From Lyophyllum atratum (lineage: Eukaryota; Basidiomycota; Agaricomycetes; Agaricales; Lyophyllaceae), in assembly GCA_014905825.1 (NCBI GenBank), contig JACGCN010000046.1, positions 124,001 to 188,000 of the forward strand: 64,000 nt of DNA, read 5' to 3'. Below, in pieces: positions 12,867-25,225 of this stretch (position 1 is the first letter of the stretch; each line of letters starts with the position of its first letter). The translations under genes and the position numbers were made by a program. Below the pieces are notes generated by a model. The model was not told where the DNA came from. It saw only the letters and a list, made by a program, of their open reading frames with translations, and did no database searches.

Positions 12867-14178
12867 TATGATATCTCCAGCGTAAGCATCACAGATCCCT
12901 CGGGGTACCTGACGGTGCGTCTTCCTAGTACCTGACGGCGTACAAATTGCTAACCAGGCTAGATCAGGGTCCTCTGGCGACAAAAGTCTAATCAGGGCGC
13001 TGAACGCTAGAATTACCTTATCGACTACTTATACTTCCTATTTCATCTGTATCCTCGTTCTCTCCCTAGTACACGTTATTATCAACCCTAGACTATGTCT
13101 GTTTGTATGTACAATTGAAACCAAAAGTATCCATGTAAACTTATACCACGAAACGATCTACCTGGGGTCAGTAGATACTCACATGGCACAAGTAACTTCA
13201 CTTCCAAGCCGCTGTAGACCAACTTGATCAAAGGGGTGGTATAGGTCTAAAACGTGATGGTATAAGATGCGCATCAGAGACGCTAGTTGTCATCACTAGC
13301 CTAGGTAGGAGGGGTAGGAACATCGACCTGGTAAGGCAAGTCTCCAACTGGAGGAGCCACAAGTGGTAAGAGAGGACAAATTCTACTCGACGATGCCACA
13401 TCCTACTAGTCGCTCCAGATACGATTGCGTCCGTGGCTCAATCCGTCGTTCCTGGAAGCTGTAGGTATGTACCTTCATATGTGTACCTTCATCGTGCACT
13501 GCCTAAGCGCGGCTGCGAGCTATCTGTGTGGGGAGTTGCGGCTCTTGAGCCATGGGATCAAGGTGGAGTACTTGAATGACTTACTAAGATGAGGAAAGGA
13601 ACCCCAGGACTGAACGTTCGGACTCATAATCACATCCGGGTGACCTGCGGCCTTGGCTTCATAGGAAATGACGGAAATCATGGACCGATTAAAATTCCAA
13701 AACGGTCGCAGCCTCGTGGCTTGCCAATTGAGAAGATGACGTGGTTTATTGCCCGTCCATACTGATGAACAAAAATAACTAACCCTACCAGTCGTACAAA
13801 TCTTGCGATCTGGCTTGGGACCGCCCTGTCGTAACCAAAGACCTGAACCTCTTGGGTAGATAAGATCAATTACTGTGCTATGCGTATACTGTCAGAGCGG
13901 CGAAGACGATCACGCCTTGTCCATTGCTTTGAAGCTAGAGAGATGGATGAACATCTATGACTATAGCCTGGGCCTTGCCGCAGTGCGTTTCCAGCGATCA
14001 ACTCTATAGCATATACTCTGAGTCAGTATGCGCAGTTCATGGCAATGCGAAGAATGAGTATACACATGCGTGACTTACCAAGTACCCGTGAAGTGCCTTT
14101 CGACAAAAACGAGCATCAGAGCAGGTCTGGGCTCGTCCAAGGCTCGTCCGAGTCGTAAGTACCAGCGCCACCCAGGTA
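12867..14178. other. Intergenic, no recognised gene
   Basis: No open frame with a recognisable domain and no convincing splice chain. It separates a DUF6699 gene from the MITE. Confidence 0.4.
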
Positions 14179-14501
14179 TACTGTAGTGTTTCGACCTAGT
14201 CTTCACGTAACGCGTAACGTAGGCCATGAGATGAAGAGATTTTCACCTTCGTAACGCATAACAAAACGTTTTGAAGAGCGTTACGGCCCAAAAAATTTCC
14301 GGTAGGAAATCGCAAAATTCTCCACTGTAAAATACATCCACTAGGTACTCTATTAATCGCCACTCAGCACCGGTTGTCGGAATGTGGCATGAAGAGATGT
14401 ACCTGTTCGTAACGCTGAAATCGGACCCTTGAAGAGGTGAAGAGATCAAAAATTTCGTAACGCGTAACACCCCTTGAAGAGTAGGTCGAAACACTACAGT
14501 A
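14179..14501. mobile_element. MITE with terminal inverted repeats and TA duplication
   Basis: The left end at 14181 reads CTGTAGTGTTTCGACCTA and its inverse complement closes the element at 14499. The inverted match extends about 25 bases with one mismatch and resumes further in at the GTAACGCGTTAC-type blocks. The element is about 319 bases, has no coding capacity and is flanked by TA on both sides (14179-14180 and 14500-14501), as expected for Tc1/mariner-type insertion. Internal copies of GAAGAGAT and CGTAACGC add further symmetry. A mobilising transposase is not present in the window. Confidence 0.7.
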
Positions 14502-15851
14502 GTGTCCGTATCTGCTATTGAAGTGTCTCCCAGATCGTTGAGACTCGGATTCGTCCATAGGCTGAGATTTTCATGGACCACTTAGATATAAGGGCATGTT
14601 CCCGGAAAGTATAGCGAGCGTAAGAGAGGGCTTGCTAATGAAACAGCGAACGAGCAACCGATGAGACCGTGCGAAAGGATGTGGTGTAACCACCCTTTGA
14701 TGAAGACCGCACCCGCCGATCATCATCAACCATCACCTTCACCTGCCACTTCCCCCACAGCTCATGTTCCTGCCGCGCAAGCCACAGGGCGTCTGCTGTT
14801 TTACTCTCCAGGCTGGAAACACATGCATTCTTCAGACTAATCATGACAACTACTTACCTCTATCGTTGAATTCGTGTGACCTGAAGGCGGTGCGCAACTT
14901 CAAATTTTCTGGCCTCCAAGCGGAGCATTTTACCCATCAGCGTCGGCCTCTTCATCCTAGCAGGAAAGAATACGAGCTCTGGTCCACTATGGTGGCCATA
15001 ATAGGCGACTCTTATGGTACATGAGTATCACGAACCAAGTATCCAGCCTTGGCTGAAGACATCAAAAGTCCACCGAATTTGGATACGTATATAAGGTTCC
15101 TGGCGCGTTCTCCTTCTCATGACTCTGGTGCTTACTCCTCGCGCGCCACAACACGTGTATCTCGGGGACGTAGACGTCTCCTTCACAGCTATGCGCTACT
15201 TGATTTGGGATGAACCAGCGCTTGAGGGCGCTCAGGTGACGAAATGCACCGCCTTCAATCTGCGCATCACAACCGGGATCACCCATGGCCTCATGTCGCG
15301 TACTGCATGGTCCATTCCTTCCCTTTCCGCGTTCCTCTTTCCGCACGTTCCATGATGATCAGGCTACATTCCACAAGTGCTGTGAAGCCTGCATACACGG
15401 TTTGCAGCTGTCGATCTCAGACTTGGACCCACCTCCGCTCCAAGAGTGACACGTTTTTTCTCGTCGTTCCGCAGTCTGGCCCCCGCCAATCCTGTGTGCT
15501 TCCTTCCGCCGAGTTTCCGCCCGCCGACCTTTCCGGCTTGCAAACTCGACGTACCTCTGCATTCTCCATCCAGCCTCCTCCTACGTCTCCATGCGTGCCT
15601 GTTGAGGCGCTGCGACGTCAACGAAAGGACATGCCGGCTGCGGTATGAAGGCATTGCATCGGGGAACACGGAAGTCTTTTCATGCTAAACCTCCAGACCG
15701 CCGTCCTAATCTAGTGATGCGCCGTTACTCAACGGCTCCACGTCATGATCAACCCTTTTTAGGATACATCCACCCACCCAAGGTTTGAGGCGGTACCACA
15801 GAATAGGAGTCACTACGTCCACTTGGAAGAGTCCTGGGAGTTACGCAAATG
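14502..15851. other. Intergenic, no recognised gene
   Basis: Short open frames on both strands without recognisable domains. Confidence 0.35.
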
Positions 15852-15858
15852 TATTTAA
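15852..15858 (+). promoter_or_regulatory. TATA-like element before the DUF6699 gene at 15935
   Basis: TATTTAA about 80 bases upstream of the chosen ATG, in a pyrimidine-rich leader. Confidence 0.3.
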
Positions 15859-15934
15859 CCCCCTATCCCCCGCCCCATCCCACTAAGCCTCCCAACTTAC
15901 TCCCTCATCTCTACCCTTGCATAACCGCGCTGCG

Positions 15935-16615
15935 ATGCCAGGAAAACACGTCCGCTTCTCTAAAAAGAACGTACTTCACTCCCCACCAACACCTGCTCTA
16001 TCATTTTCATCGTTCTCTCCTGCGTCGTCTGGCGCACCGCTCACACCCCCCTCGTACTCTGGCAGCCTTCCTGGGCCCTCGCCCTATGTCGTTTCGTTTC
16101 CGAAGAGCAGCCAAGCATCGTACATGTCAACCGTGCGCATGCATGCCCTGCTTCAATCCTCCACCTCTCCCGCTCTTAACTTCGACTTGAGACAGCACCC
16201 ATCCACTATCACCTCGCATCACCAGGGAATCACTCAACGTGCGCTAACTGAGCCCGCCACCAAACCACCCCTTGCTTCCCTCACGCTCCTCATCCCGCAC
16301 CTTCCGTGGACCGTAACTGTACATGCCTCGTACGGTCCTTACGTCACGGTTACTGACGTTCTCGAGGGAATTTACCGCAAGCTCCGTGCAAATATCAGCT
16401 CCCACGAGTTTCACGCCCTGCCAAGCGAGAAAGATAGGCGACGCGTGACGTCCGCGTATGAGCAGCGCTACCGTCGTATTCGAGGCTCTAGGGACTATGA
16501 GGACGAGAAGCGCCAGGGCGTACGACGCGTCGACTTCTTGATGGGACATACCAGATTCATGGGCCTCTCTTCCTCCTCAAGCGGTCCTGAGGTGTGGATC
16601 CTGAACACCGCATGA
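15935..16615 (+). CDS. DUF6699 domain protein (226 aa)
   Basis: A single-exon gene. An in-frame ATG lies 18 bases upstream at 15917, but the start at 15935 gives MPGKHVRFSKKN, which aligns with the N-termini of the paralogues, so it is preferred. A Ser/Pro-rich linker follows, then the DUF6699 domain: LPWTVTVHAS, YVTVTDVLEGIYRKL (about 138-152), a charged helix, and the terminal RRVDFLMG..RFMGLS block ending with WILNTA. All family blocks are present and in order, so the gene appears functional. It is the third single-exon DUF6699 gene on the plus strand in this region. No role beyond family membership can be given. Confidence 0.85.
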   Translation: MPGKHVRFSKKNVLHSPPTPALSFSSFSPASSGAPLTPPSYSGSLPGPSPYVVSFPKSSQASYMSTVRMHALLQSSTSPALNFDLRQHPSTITSHHQGITQRALTEPATKPPLASLTLLIPHLPWTVTVHASYGPYVTVTDVLEGIYRKLRANISSHEFHALPSEKDRRRVTSAYEQRYRRIRGSRDYEDEKRQGVRRVDFLMGHTRFMGLSSSSSGPEVWILNTA

Positions 16616-18272
16616 CCCAAGTAACGCCTTTACCTACACGACGTGCGCTAAGTTATCCTTCATATATCCAAATCATTCCAGCTCGATACCATTTCCTACA
16701 CTGCATCCATCGCCATATAGTCTCTTAATGTACCTCTTAATTTCTTAATTGCACTCCACACCTAACGTTATCCTTCCATTATTCTTGTAGCCATACCCTG
16801 TACTTACTATTGTGATCAACTATGAAATCTTTATGCCACCCCACCATCGCGAGACATATAGAGACATTTGAGCATTGGGGTAAACCATCGGGAAATGCTC
16901 TGCGGCCGCGCAGTACCACGCTGAGTAAGATTGGCCGCCGGTTCAGCGCCGGCGGCTTCCCCGAACCTATGTGATGGATTTCAATCCACCTGTGTAATCC
17001 GGATACAGACCTCCTGTAGCCAACCCACCGCAATCGCGTAATCTAATCTAATCTAATCTGTTGGCCAGCACAGCGTCAAATCCCTACATGAGGTTACCAT
17101 AAGTACTCTATCTATGATCTTACGGCCATCTCACTCCATCTCATCATTCATCTGGTATCAACAGGTCCGAGTCGTTGTCCCCTTTTGGCTTCCTATCAAG
17201 AGGAAGGGAGCTTTGGAATCAGAGTGCACGCCCTTCTACCTCCGTCGACAACGCAGGGGTCTTGGGGCTGAAATGCTTAGAGTGCGGAAATTAATTCCGA
17301 CTCCATCGTAGCACGGTCACCATCCAGATATCCAAGGCCCAGTTGGTCATCAGCATCCGATATGTAGTAGCCGGTGTTCCTGAAGTGGCGCCTAAACAGA
17401 GTCCGTAGCACTACGAGGATGAAACATACACACGGGTGGCGCGCGCGTCGGTCTGTGGTGCCCTCGGCCAGGTAAGTGCGGTGCCCAACTTCCCGAAACG
17501 GTGAACTCAGTCGCTCTGTCATGGTGCGTCCCTTTCCTCACGTCAATTCAAATTGTTGTAAGTCTGAGGCAAATTCCCTACGAGGCTGTTTATGGTGGCA
17601 GAACTCTATCGGACGTCCGAGTCGTAGAATGACGTTACCGCGCTGAATTGTATTGGTATGTTAACGGTCGCCTCCAAGTTGCGTATATGATTATCGAATA
17701 ATCTCGATGTGTCGATGAAGCTTCCCCGCAGGGCGACTAGGAATGCGAGGTGTCGACTGGGTTGTCCTTCCTAATCAAAGTTAGACAGGGTGCTCTTTCT
17801 CTGCTGGTATGTCTCCGAGCCCACAAGCGCCGATCCTAGGTGTCCCCACTGGTGCGCAATTCGTAATGCCTGCAATTCGGTGAATGATGCTTCTGAATCC
17901 CGTGTAGACCTGCATACTCATTGTACCTCAAAGTGTGAGGTACTCTGATGGGGATACTGCGATCATGTTGTTCGCTTACCGTTGGTAGCTGTGCACGGTG
18001 TTGTGATCCAAACAAATCTCGGGCTTCCTGTGCACATGGATCTGCCAGCATTTATCTGCTTCCGACCCGACACGGGTAAATCAAAGCAGCTGAATCAGCT
18101 TTCGCTTTCCTATGACTTCGGACCCCTGCATGACTCCCACTAAACGCTTCGTCCACCATCCACCACGACAGGTCACCGAGCCGCATCGTGTATCGTTCCT
18201 CCACTACCAGCGTTCCATATAGCCTTCCAAAAACAGCTTCAGTCAGCACGCCTCGCTGGACGGCGACACGTC
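16616..18272. other. Intergenic between DUF6699 and metacaspase arrays
   Basis: No recognised gene. It holds a short microsatellite of four TAATC units at 17039-17058. Confidence 0.4.
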
Positions 18273-20334
18273 ATGAAAATCATAAGGCACCGAGTTGGGA
18301 GGAGGCCAGAGTTTTGGACACAAGCGGTGGAGCGCAAGCCACAGAAAAAGGCCTTGCTAGTCGGAATTCAGTATGAAAGGGACGAGGAAGAAGACGAGGA
18401 AGGGGCGAATGCTCTACGCGGTCCTCACAAGGATGTAGCTGCGATGAGAGATCTGCTGATCGGTATGCCCAATTTGATTTGCATAATCAGTTGCACATCT
18501 GACCGTTATCATCTCATAGATTGTTATTCTTACATGCTGAATGATATTGTCGTGCTGGTCGATACAGAAGAGCCCGGGCAGGTTCAACCGACGCGGGATA
18601 ACATGGTACGCCTCGTCTTCGACGATACTCCGGCTCACACCTTGCTCAACAATTGCCTTCGAAGCAGATCCGGGCAATCAAGAACCTTGTGGAAGATGCC
18701 CAATCTGGCGACCATTTCTTCTTCCACTGTACGTCGACGACTCCCTTCGTCGTTCCAGTCTGTGACTCATACCTGTCGCTTTCACCGAATAGATGCTGGG
18801 CACACCGTGCAAGTCCCGAATAAGAACTTCAGCGAGGAAGACGGGATGGATGAATGTCTGTTACAACCCTCAAGTCCCCGTATTCCCTAGCTTACATGTA
18901 TGATCGCAGGCATCATTCCTAGCGATGGAGAGGCGAGAATGATTAAGGATAACGTGAGTGACGCTATCCATGTTTCCTCTACATAGCTCATCCACTCTAC
19001 AGGAACTTCGACGGCATCTGGTAGATTCCTTGCCTATTGGCAGTAATCTTGTGGTTTGTCTTCGTATCAAGTCCTCAGTAGCAGTAACATTAACGCTTAA
19101 CCCAAGGCGATATTCGATTCATGCCATTCGGCATCCTTGCTTGGTAAATCAAGACTTTCTTTACTGATCTGGACGTTTTTTAATTCTTTGACTCCAGATC
19201 TCGACCACTTCCGGTGCAACAGGCCATACGTGCCTTGGATGTCGAAGGGGAAGCGGAAATCTGACTCTCAATGGAATGCTAACAGTGCGTATGTCACTTA
19301 ATATAGCGTTTGACATGAAGCTCACGTTTTTTTAGTGCGCCGACATGCTGTAGGTAGAGGTGTTCACCTTTTCCTCGGCGACGCAGTTTCCGATAGTTGT
19401 TCCCACAGTCGTTTCGCGACACGTTTACCAAAGTAAACGCGTCAGCTCGAGCAGCATCAAATCAAGAAGGACGTCAATTGACCAAATCCTAATCTCGTCG
19501 CCAGACTACAAAAAGCTCAGCATCCGGACACAATCGCTGTCTTACAAATCGGAACTCGAGAAATGGTACGATACTCCGTCTTCCCCAATCAGACGCACTA
19601 CATCCCCCGACTCGATGTGGCCATGTACTGGATATTGCCCACCAGAGAGTCCAAACGAAGCAAACGTGGTATGCGTTCTGTTTGGTCATGCTCTTGACAA
19701 TAGCCTGATGCCTATCCCAGATTGCGTTGGCGGCGTGTAAGGACGATCAGCTCTCATGGGAGGATACTGATGGCGCTTCAATGACAAAGGTATGATCTTG
19801 CTAAGATGTATCGCTCGCCTATCTCTGATGATTACCGTACAGGCTCTTGTCGACATCCTGAGTAGGATCTATGGCGTCGTACATCCCTTGCCCAAAGCTG
19901 ACCCACGTTCTCGTAGAATCTGATCCTCATCCGACTCTCACGAATTTAATGACGAATATAAGGTAATCCATTACTCACTCGCTTCCTTGTTCGTTGATAG
20001 AGCTCGCTATACAGCCACGAACTTCACAAGTTCTACCTTCGCCTGCATGGGCATGCACGGATCCATCGGAAGCAAGTGAGGGAAACGAACAAAAGGCGAG
20101 CTGCAAGGGGACTCCCGCCGTTGCGGATGCCAACCGACTTGCAACCAGAGATGAACAATTTCCAGGATCCTCAAGTACGTTCCATAACAAGTGCCATACT
20201 TTTAAATATCAAGGCTAACTAGCACACCTTTAGATGTCGAGTCATCGCCCTATCGTATGTCGTTTTGATCCTGTCATAATGGTCTTTTTTGACGCCATCC
20301 TGCACAGCCAAGAGACGCGATTTGGGATCCATAG
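18273..20334 (+). CDS. Metacaspase-like caspase-domain protein (copy 1, 416 aa)
   Basis: Sixteen-exon model: 18273-18462, 18520-18605, 18668-18728, 18793-18855, 18910-18953, 19003-19053, 19107-19143, 19198-19284, 19336-19353, 19409-19668, 19721-19789, 19843-19861, 19917-19962, 20003-20174, 20234-20254, 20308-20334. All introns are 40-62 bases and the joined frame stays open. The caspase fold is visible: KKALLVGIQY strand, LRGPHKDV, the catalytic His in YAGHT (about residue 116) and the catalytic Cys in AIFDSCHSAS (about 171), then the HFRCNRPYVPW block and the AACKDDQLSWED block late in the domain. The C-terminal part includes MNNFQDPQ and MSSHRP. Metacaspases are Arg/Lys-specific, calcium-dependent cysteine proteases tied to stress and cell death. 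The residue after the catalytic His is Thr, where classical type I metacaspases have Gly. The start codon is the least certain point. Confidence 0.75.
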
Positions 20335-20909
20335 CTGTAGCGCGCTCTCAGCCTCCTCGTGGCGACCGCCATACACGTTTTTCTCATCATACCCTGGATC
20401 TATTTATACCCATTATAATCGACTTTGCGAGAGGATGGACTGTCCTGTAAAACTGTAAGATAGTGAGCCCTACACCATTGCTAACAATAGCGTGTGAGGA
20501 TATGCAGATTGCGGCTTCCTCGTCAGTCAGCAAACTAGCAGGCTTAGAAGGCTTGCACAGCCTCTGGTTCCGATCCCCCTTGAAGCACCACAGGAAGTGA
20601 TCTGACTGTTCGGACCGTTTCAAGTTGCAGTAGTTGCTGTGTGACGCCTCATACGCCCTCTCCCTTATCTACCCTCTACTCGATCATCGTCCTCATTCTC
20701 TCTCCGTCACCAACTACATTTTCGGAGGACAACCAGACGGTGTCCTTTAGGCCTCCGCGTCCCTCCGCGTCAAGTCCACGTCGAATCTCCCCTTGGTTTA
20801 CTCAACCTGGGATTTTGATAACATCCGGCAGCTAAGCCTCGGACGCTTGAACGATCCCCGACTTTTCGCGATCGACGTCGATCATCCGATAGATTTGCGC
20901 GATTTCATC
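20335..20909. other. Intergenic between metacaspase copies 1 and 2
   Basis: A frame-compatible upstream exon may exist at 20751-20909, joined in frame to the modelled first exon and preceded by an acceptor-like TTTAG, so the 5' end of copy 2 could lie in this stretch. Confidence 0.3.
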
Positions 20910-22933
20910 ATGGGACAAGCCTATCAGCTTTCATCATCGGTATGTACACGAGCCACTCGGATTCGGATTGCCGCCGGCTAATGCCCTATTCACCATAGGC
21001 GTTGTGCCAGCCCAGCCAGCTATTGACAAGGCTTCTATGTCCCAAGCAGCCGCTTCCCGGCAGTTTCAAGAAAAAGGCTCTGCTTATCGCCATTAGTTAC
21101 ATCCGGGCTCCCAGTGGACACGATAGGCTGGCAGGGCCCCAGCAAGATGTGAAGCGTTTGGAATCCCTGTTGATCAGTAAGGACGTCTCTCATCGATAGG
21201 CCGATCACGTCGGTTGACATCTTGTGGAACCATAACTCTAGGCCAATACGAATATGAGGAGTCTGCGATCGTCGTGATGACAGACGCAGAGGATCCGTCT
21301 TCGTCGCTTTATCCCACCAGCGACAATATCGTCAGTCCCGATTGGTCATTGAATTGGTCGCCTGTATCTTATCTTATCTGATTCTAGATGCGCGAAGTGA
21401 AATTGTTTTTGCAGGATCAACAACCTGGCGATCGATACTTCTTTTACTGTATGTCTCGTTCGCTTCGTCTATAAATGAGCCTGCAGGGCGTCTGATCCAT
21501 ATCGAATCATTTAGTCGCCGGTCATTCTGCCCAGCTACCAGGGGAAACCGAGGACGAAGGTGAAGAGGACGGAAGGGATGAAGTTAGTTTTTCCAGGACT
21601 TCTCTTGTCCGCTCTTACTAACGAGAACTCTAGTAATTGTACCGCTTGACGCTTGTATGGCCGATCGTGAGCTTGATTTCAAGAGGACCATCGTCGATAA
21701 TGTGAGCTATCCATGACTGATTACAAATAAGGCGGCATTAATCATATCTTGCAGGAGTTAAAAGTTCAATTAGTGGATCAACTGAACCCGAAGACCCGCC
21801 TCGTCGTAAGTCCTCTCTGTGATTCGAAGACATGCATGCTCAAAACACGCAGGCTATCTTTGATAGCTGCCAATCTGCTACACTGCTTGGTACTCCTTTT
21901 CATTCACTCAGTATTTCATCGTTAGTTGATCTTCTATCGTCATAGATCTGCCACATCACAGATGCAACCGAGTGTATAACTGTACCAGCCGTTGTAAGTC
22001 TACAATCCACGTATGCATACTGACTTGCCGCCACTGACTACTCCCTATAGTACGGCGACTTGTCCGCTGGGGTAAGCGCAAGACTCACTCTAGCGTCCTA
22101 GACGTTTCCTCACGATCAGTCAATCAATAGCTTTGGAATGTGGTCGCGGAATTCTGAACCTCGAGTACTCGACAACCGAAATGCTGGGACTGACGAGGCG
22201 CACCGGTGCGCGGATAAATGGGCAGACTGGGGGTGCCGGCTTGACAATAGAGACTGGAAAGAAGGAAGGGAAGAAGGGGCCGGCCCGGAATGGCGAGGCG
22301 AAGCCGGGGAAGGCGTTCAAACCAAAGAAAAGCTGTTCCGGATTCTGCCTTCGTCTACCAGGCCAAAAGAATAACGTTGTGAGTCGCTTCAAGTCCGCAT
22401 GATAGTATTAAGGTCACTGATGTTAAACGATTCGCGACTCGTTAGATTAGCATCTCAGCCTGCAAGGACAGTCAGTGTACGTGGGACGGCCTGCAACATA
22501 AATCTATGACCGCGGTAGGTCTTCCTATACACACGTCTTGCGTGACCTAACTTCATTCGATTTGAAAGGCACTAATAGATCTCCTGGGTAAATTGAATTA
22601 TCTACGCCTCAATTCGCGTTCTTATATCTAAGGCTCACAGAAATCGAGCAACGTCCCGCGTTGAAGAAGGTCATGCGTGAACTGAGGTACGACTCCTGCG
22701 CAACTTGTATCCCACAAAGCTGAACTTCTTTCAGCTCGCGTCCTCGCTACTCTAAAGAGGGAGAACCACAGGTCTGTTACTTGTGAAACAAACACTTGCG
22801 TGACCGATGCTAATATGCGTTTTTTGCGAAGCTTTCAAGCCGTTTTCCTTTGGTACGTATTTTACTCGACTTATACTCACCATTCTAAGCCGTGATCCCC
22901 TCGCAGAGAGCCAACTCCCTTTTCAAGATCTAG
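20910..22933 (+). CDS. Metacaspase-like caspase-domain protein (copy 2, 364 aa)
   Basis: Exons: 20910-20939, 20999-21176, 21242-21330, 21388-21448, 21515-21559, 21634-21701, 21755-21805, 21853-21889, 21946-21993, 22051-22071, 22131-22378, 22446-22514, 22569-22587, 22641-22686, 22735-22771, 22832-22852, 22907-22933. Landmarks: KKALLIAISY, catalytic His in FAGHS (about residue 123), catalytic Cys in AIFDSCQSAT (about 180), HHRCNRVY, CSGFC and SACKDSQCTW, LKKVMREL, then a short LSSRFPL exon. Exon lengths match copies 1 and 3 at most positions, which supports the model. At exon 5 the donor used by the paralogues has lost one base, so I use an in-frame GTGAAG donor upstream, which drops an acidic loop. 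If that donor is not used, this copy is frameshifted. The exact ATG is uncertain. Confidence 0.65.
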
Positions 22934-23462
22934 GGAGCATGGTTCAGACGCCCATCTGCAGCCTGCTCAGCCCCTCAGTATGGCTCATTCTTCGACTAAA
23001 CCATCGCATTGCCAGCCTACGCCCTTACCGCTGCGCAACCGCAAACGCGTTCCGATCACTCACATTGCTCATATTATGCCTTTCCCTTGGCCTCTCATTT
23101 CAAGCCATCTCCCGTGCTGACTACTCTAGCCCTGAATCCCTCCCGGCACACTCTACGCTACCGCTCTACACGTGGTCAGCCCCGCCATGTGTGACAGATG
23201 TATGACGTATGAGCCTAAGGCTCCTAGTCAGCGACGGCTGTTGAGCCATCACGCCTCCCTCCTCCATCCTATCTTCATCTTCCGCCATATGCCTCTCCAT
23301 ATTTATTTGTCTGCAGCCATCTGACTTACGCGCACACATATACATACCGCCATGCATTACCACTTATCCGCGAGTATCACGTTATGCCAACGGTCTCAGA
23401 AACGCCATGCCACTCGCATATTTTCCACACCTAGTCTTCATCCGTCTATGGCTGTTAGCGGA
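22934..23462. other. Downstream region of metacaspase copy 2
   Basis: No gene recognised. It leads into the metacaspase-derived fragment at 23463. Confidence 0.35.
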
Positions 23463-23636
23463 GCTCGCCGTACAGTCAGGAACCTCAAGGGTTATACCTT
23501 CGACTGTATGGGCATACACCGACCTACCGAAAGCAAGTTAAGACACCGAATAAAAACCGAGCTGCTTGAAGGAGACTCCCTCTTACGGATGCTAACGGAC
23601 TCGCAACCCGAGATGAGCATTCACCAAGATCCTCAG
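23463..23636 (+). pseudogene. Metacaspase 3'-end fragment
   Basis: This stretch is similar base for base to exon 14 of metacaspase copy 1 (20003-20174), including the end GATCCTCA and the following GTACG donor. The reading frame that aligns with copy 1 hits a stop, and no caspase core lies upstream, so it looks like a decayed partial duplicate. The adjacent 60-100 bases also resemble the last exons of copy 1. Confidence 0.6.
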
Positions 23637-24160
23637 GTACGATTCGCAAGGGACTTCGAGAAGTTTCAAGATCATGCGAGTTGTAGATCTCGATTCCTCC
23701 GATAGTCGAGGAGTAGCCGTCATGATTCTATTTGATTCTGTCGTTCTTGATTCTTTCGCTTCTGAGCCATTTGGAAGGCACAGGAAAATTAGCCTGGCAC
23801 TCCCGGGCAGGCGTGCTCTGCACACGCAATAGATGTTATCTGGGACTCATGATATGTGCGCAGGCTCGTTCTGGCCCCATGACAGTTTCGGCTCATGTAT
23901 TCTTAAATATATCTATACCATCCCTACCCCCCTAGGTACCAGGAGATGGCCTTTAGTTAGATCGTGATTCAAAGTGTCCTAATCGAGAAACTCGGACCCT
24001 AGTCGTAGACGGATATATTACGGAGGCAAATTCGCAGGATGCACTGCCGCCTACACTGGCATACCCCCTGCACGCTTCAATACAACCAGAGTTGGCGACT
24101 TTACGCCCCGAGCACGTGATGTCCAAAACGGGAATGCTTATCTAACTTGCTGAAAAAGGA

Positions 24161-24441
24161 AATCAGCTCGTAGTCGAAGGTGAACCACCATTGTTCGATG
24201 TGAGCTGGTGGCATTTTTTTTTGGTGGCAAGGTCTTGCTGAGTCCTCGGCAGGAGTCAGACTATGTGATAACCTGTCAGAAGCTGGTTTCAACAGCACGA
24301 AATCAGCTCGTAGTCGAAGGTGAACCACCATTGTTCGATGCGAGCTGGTGGCATTTTTTTTTTGGTGGCAAGGTCTTGCTGAGTCCTCGGCAGGCGTCAG
24401 ACTATGTGATAACCTGTCAGAAGCTGGTTTCAACAGCACGA
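24161..24441. repeat. 140-base tandem duplication
   Basis: Two head-to-tail copies, 24161-24300 and 24301-24441. They differ by two substitutions and one extra T in a T-run (9 versus 10). Near-identity indicates recent origin. No domain is encoded that I can recognise, and the open frames across it arise only because the unit is repeated. Confidence 0.9.
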
Positions 24442-25225
24442 AATATCATCAAATCATTTCTATTGCAATTTTACTTGAGAAGTATGGTACAGATGCTACA
24501 GAATAGAGTATATAGGCTGAATCACAACATTATTATTACGGCTGTGAGAAATCCTGGAGAGGAGACATGATGAACTCCTGCATGCTCTCGCACTCGCGTA
24601 GGAGGCGGCACGCGTCCGAATTCCGTCATCATGCGTAGCAGGGAGGAGGCTGGCGAGGAGGTGGGGGACTGAATGGGGGCCACCTGGGGAGGCAGATTGC
24701 ACGCTGTGAGTGGGGGCGGTGGCTAGTGCGGGCGATGGCGGAGAGAGGAGGGGACGGCGAGGTGGTGGTCGTGGTAAGAGATCAAGCTAGACGCGTCTGA
24801 ATCAGCAAACAAAACGACAATCCAAGCGTGGCCAAGGTCCAGCTCGACTGGAACGCGAGCTGAGCAGCTTATGTCAGACAATTCCTCTTTTGGACATCAC
24901 GTGCTCGGGGCGTAATCTCAAAACCTTACAACCAGTGCACAACGTAACGCGCGGACACAGCCGGTCACAGTCACCGCTACAAAACGGTCCGGGTCCGCAG
25001 GCATCGCAGCAGGTCTTTTCCCCACAACTCATTCCTTTTCTCAATCGCACGACGCACAGTTCTCTCGTTTTGAAATAATTTCTCTCAGGCTTTCGTGCTA
25101 CGAAGCACTCATTGTCTGGATACCGCCCAGAACAACTTGTTCTGCCGGTGTCATTGATTTGGCTACGGTATCCAGGCTAATCTCTTCACCACGGCTTCGA
25201 CCGCCCCAATAGCGATCGTCACCTG
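24442..25225. other. Intergenic before metacaspase copy 3
   Basis: GC-rich stretch of GGAGG-type sequence near 24640-24770. No gene recognised. Confidence 0.35.

Noticed and set aside
21583..21633. Calling metacaspase copy 2 a pseudogene
   Set aside because: An upstream in-frame donor gives a full open model, so a broken gene is possible but not shown.
24208..24570. 120-codon frame across the tandem repeat
   Set aside because: Repeats its own peptide because the DNA is duplicated. No domain and no start context.
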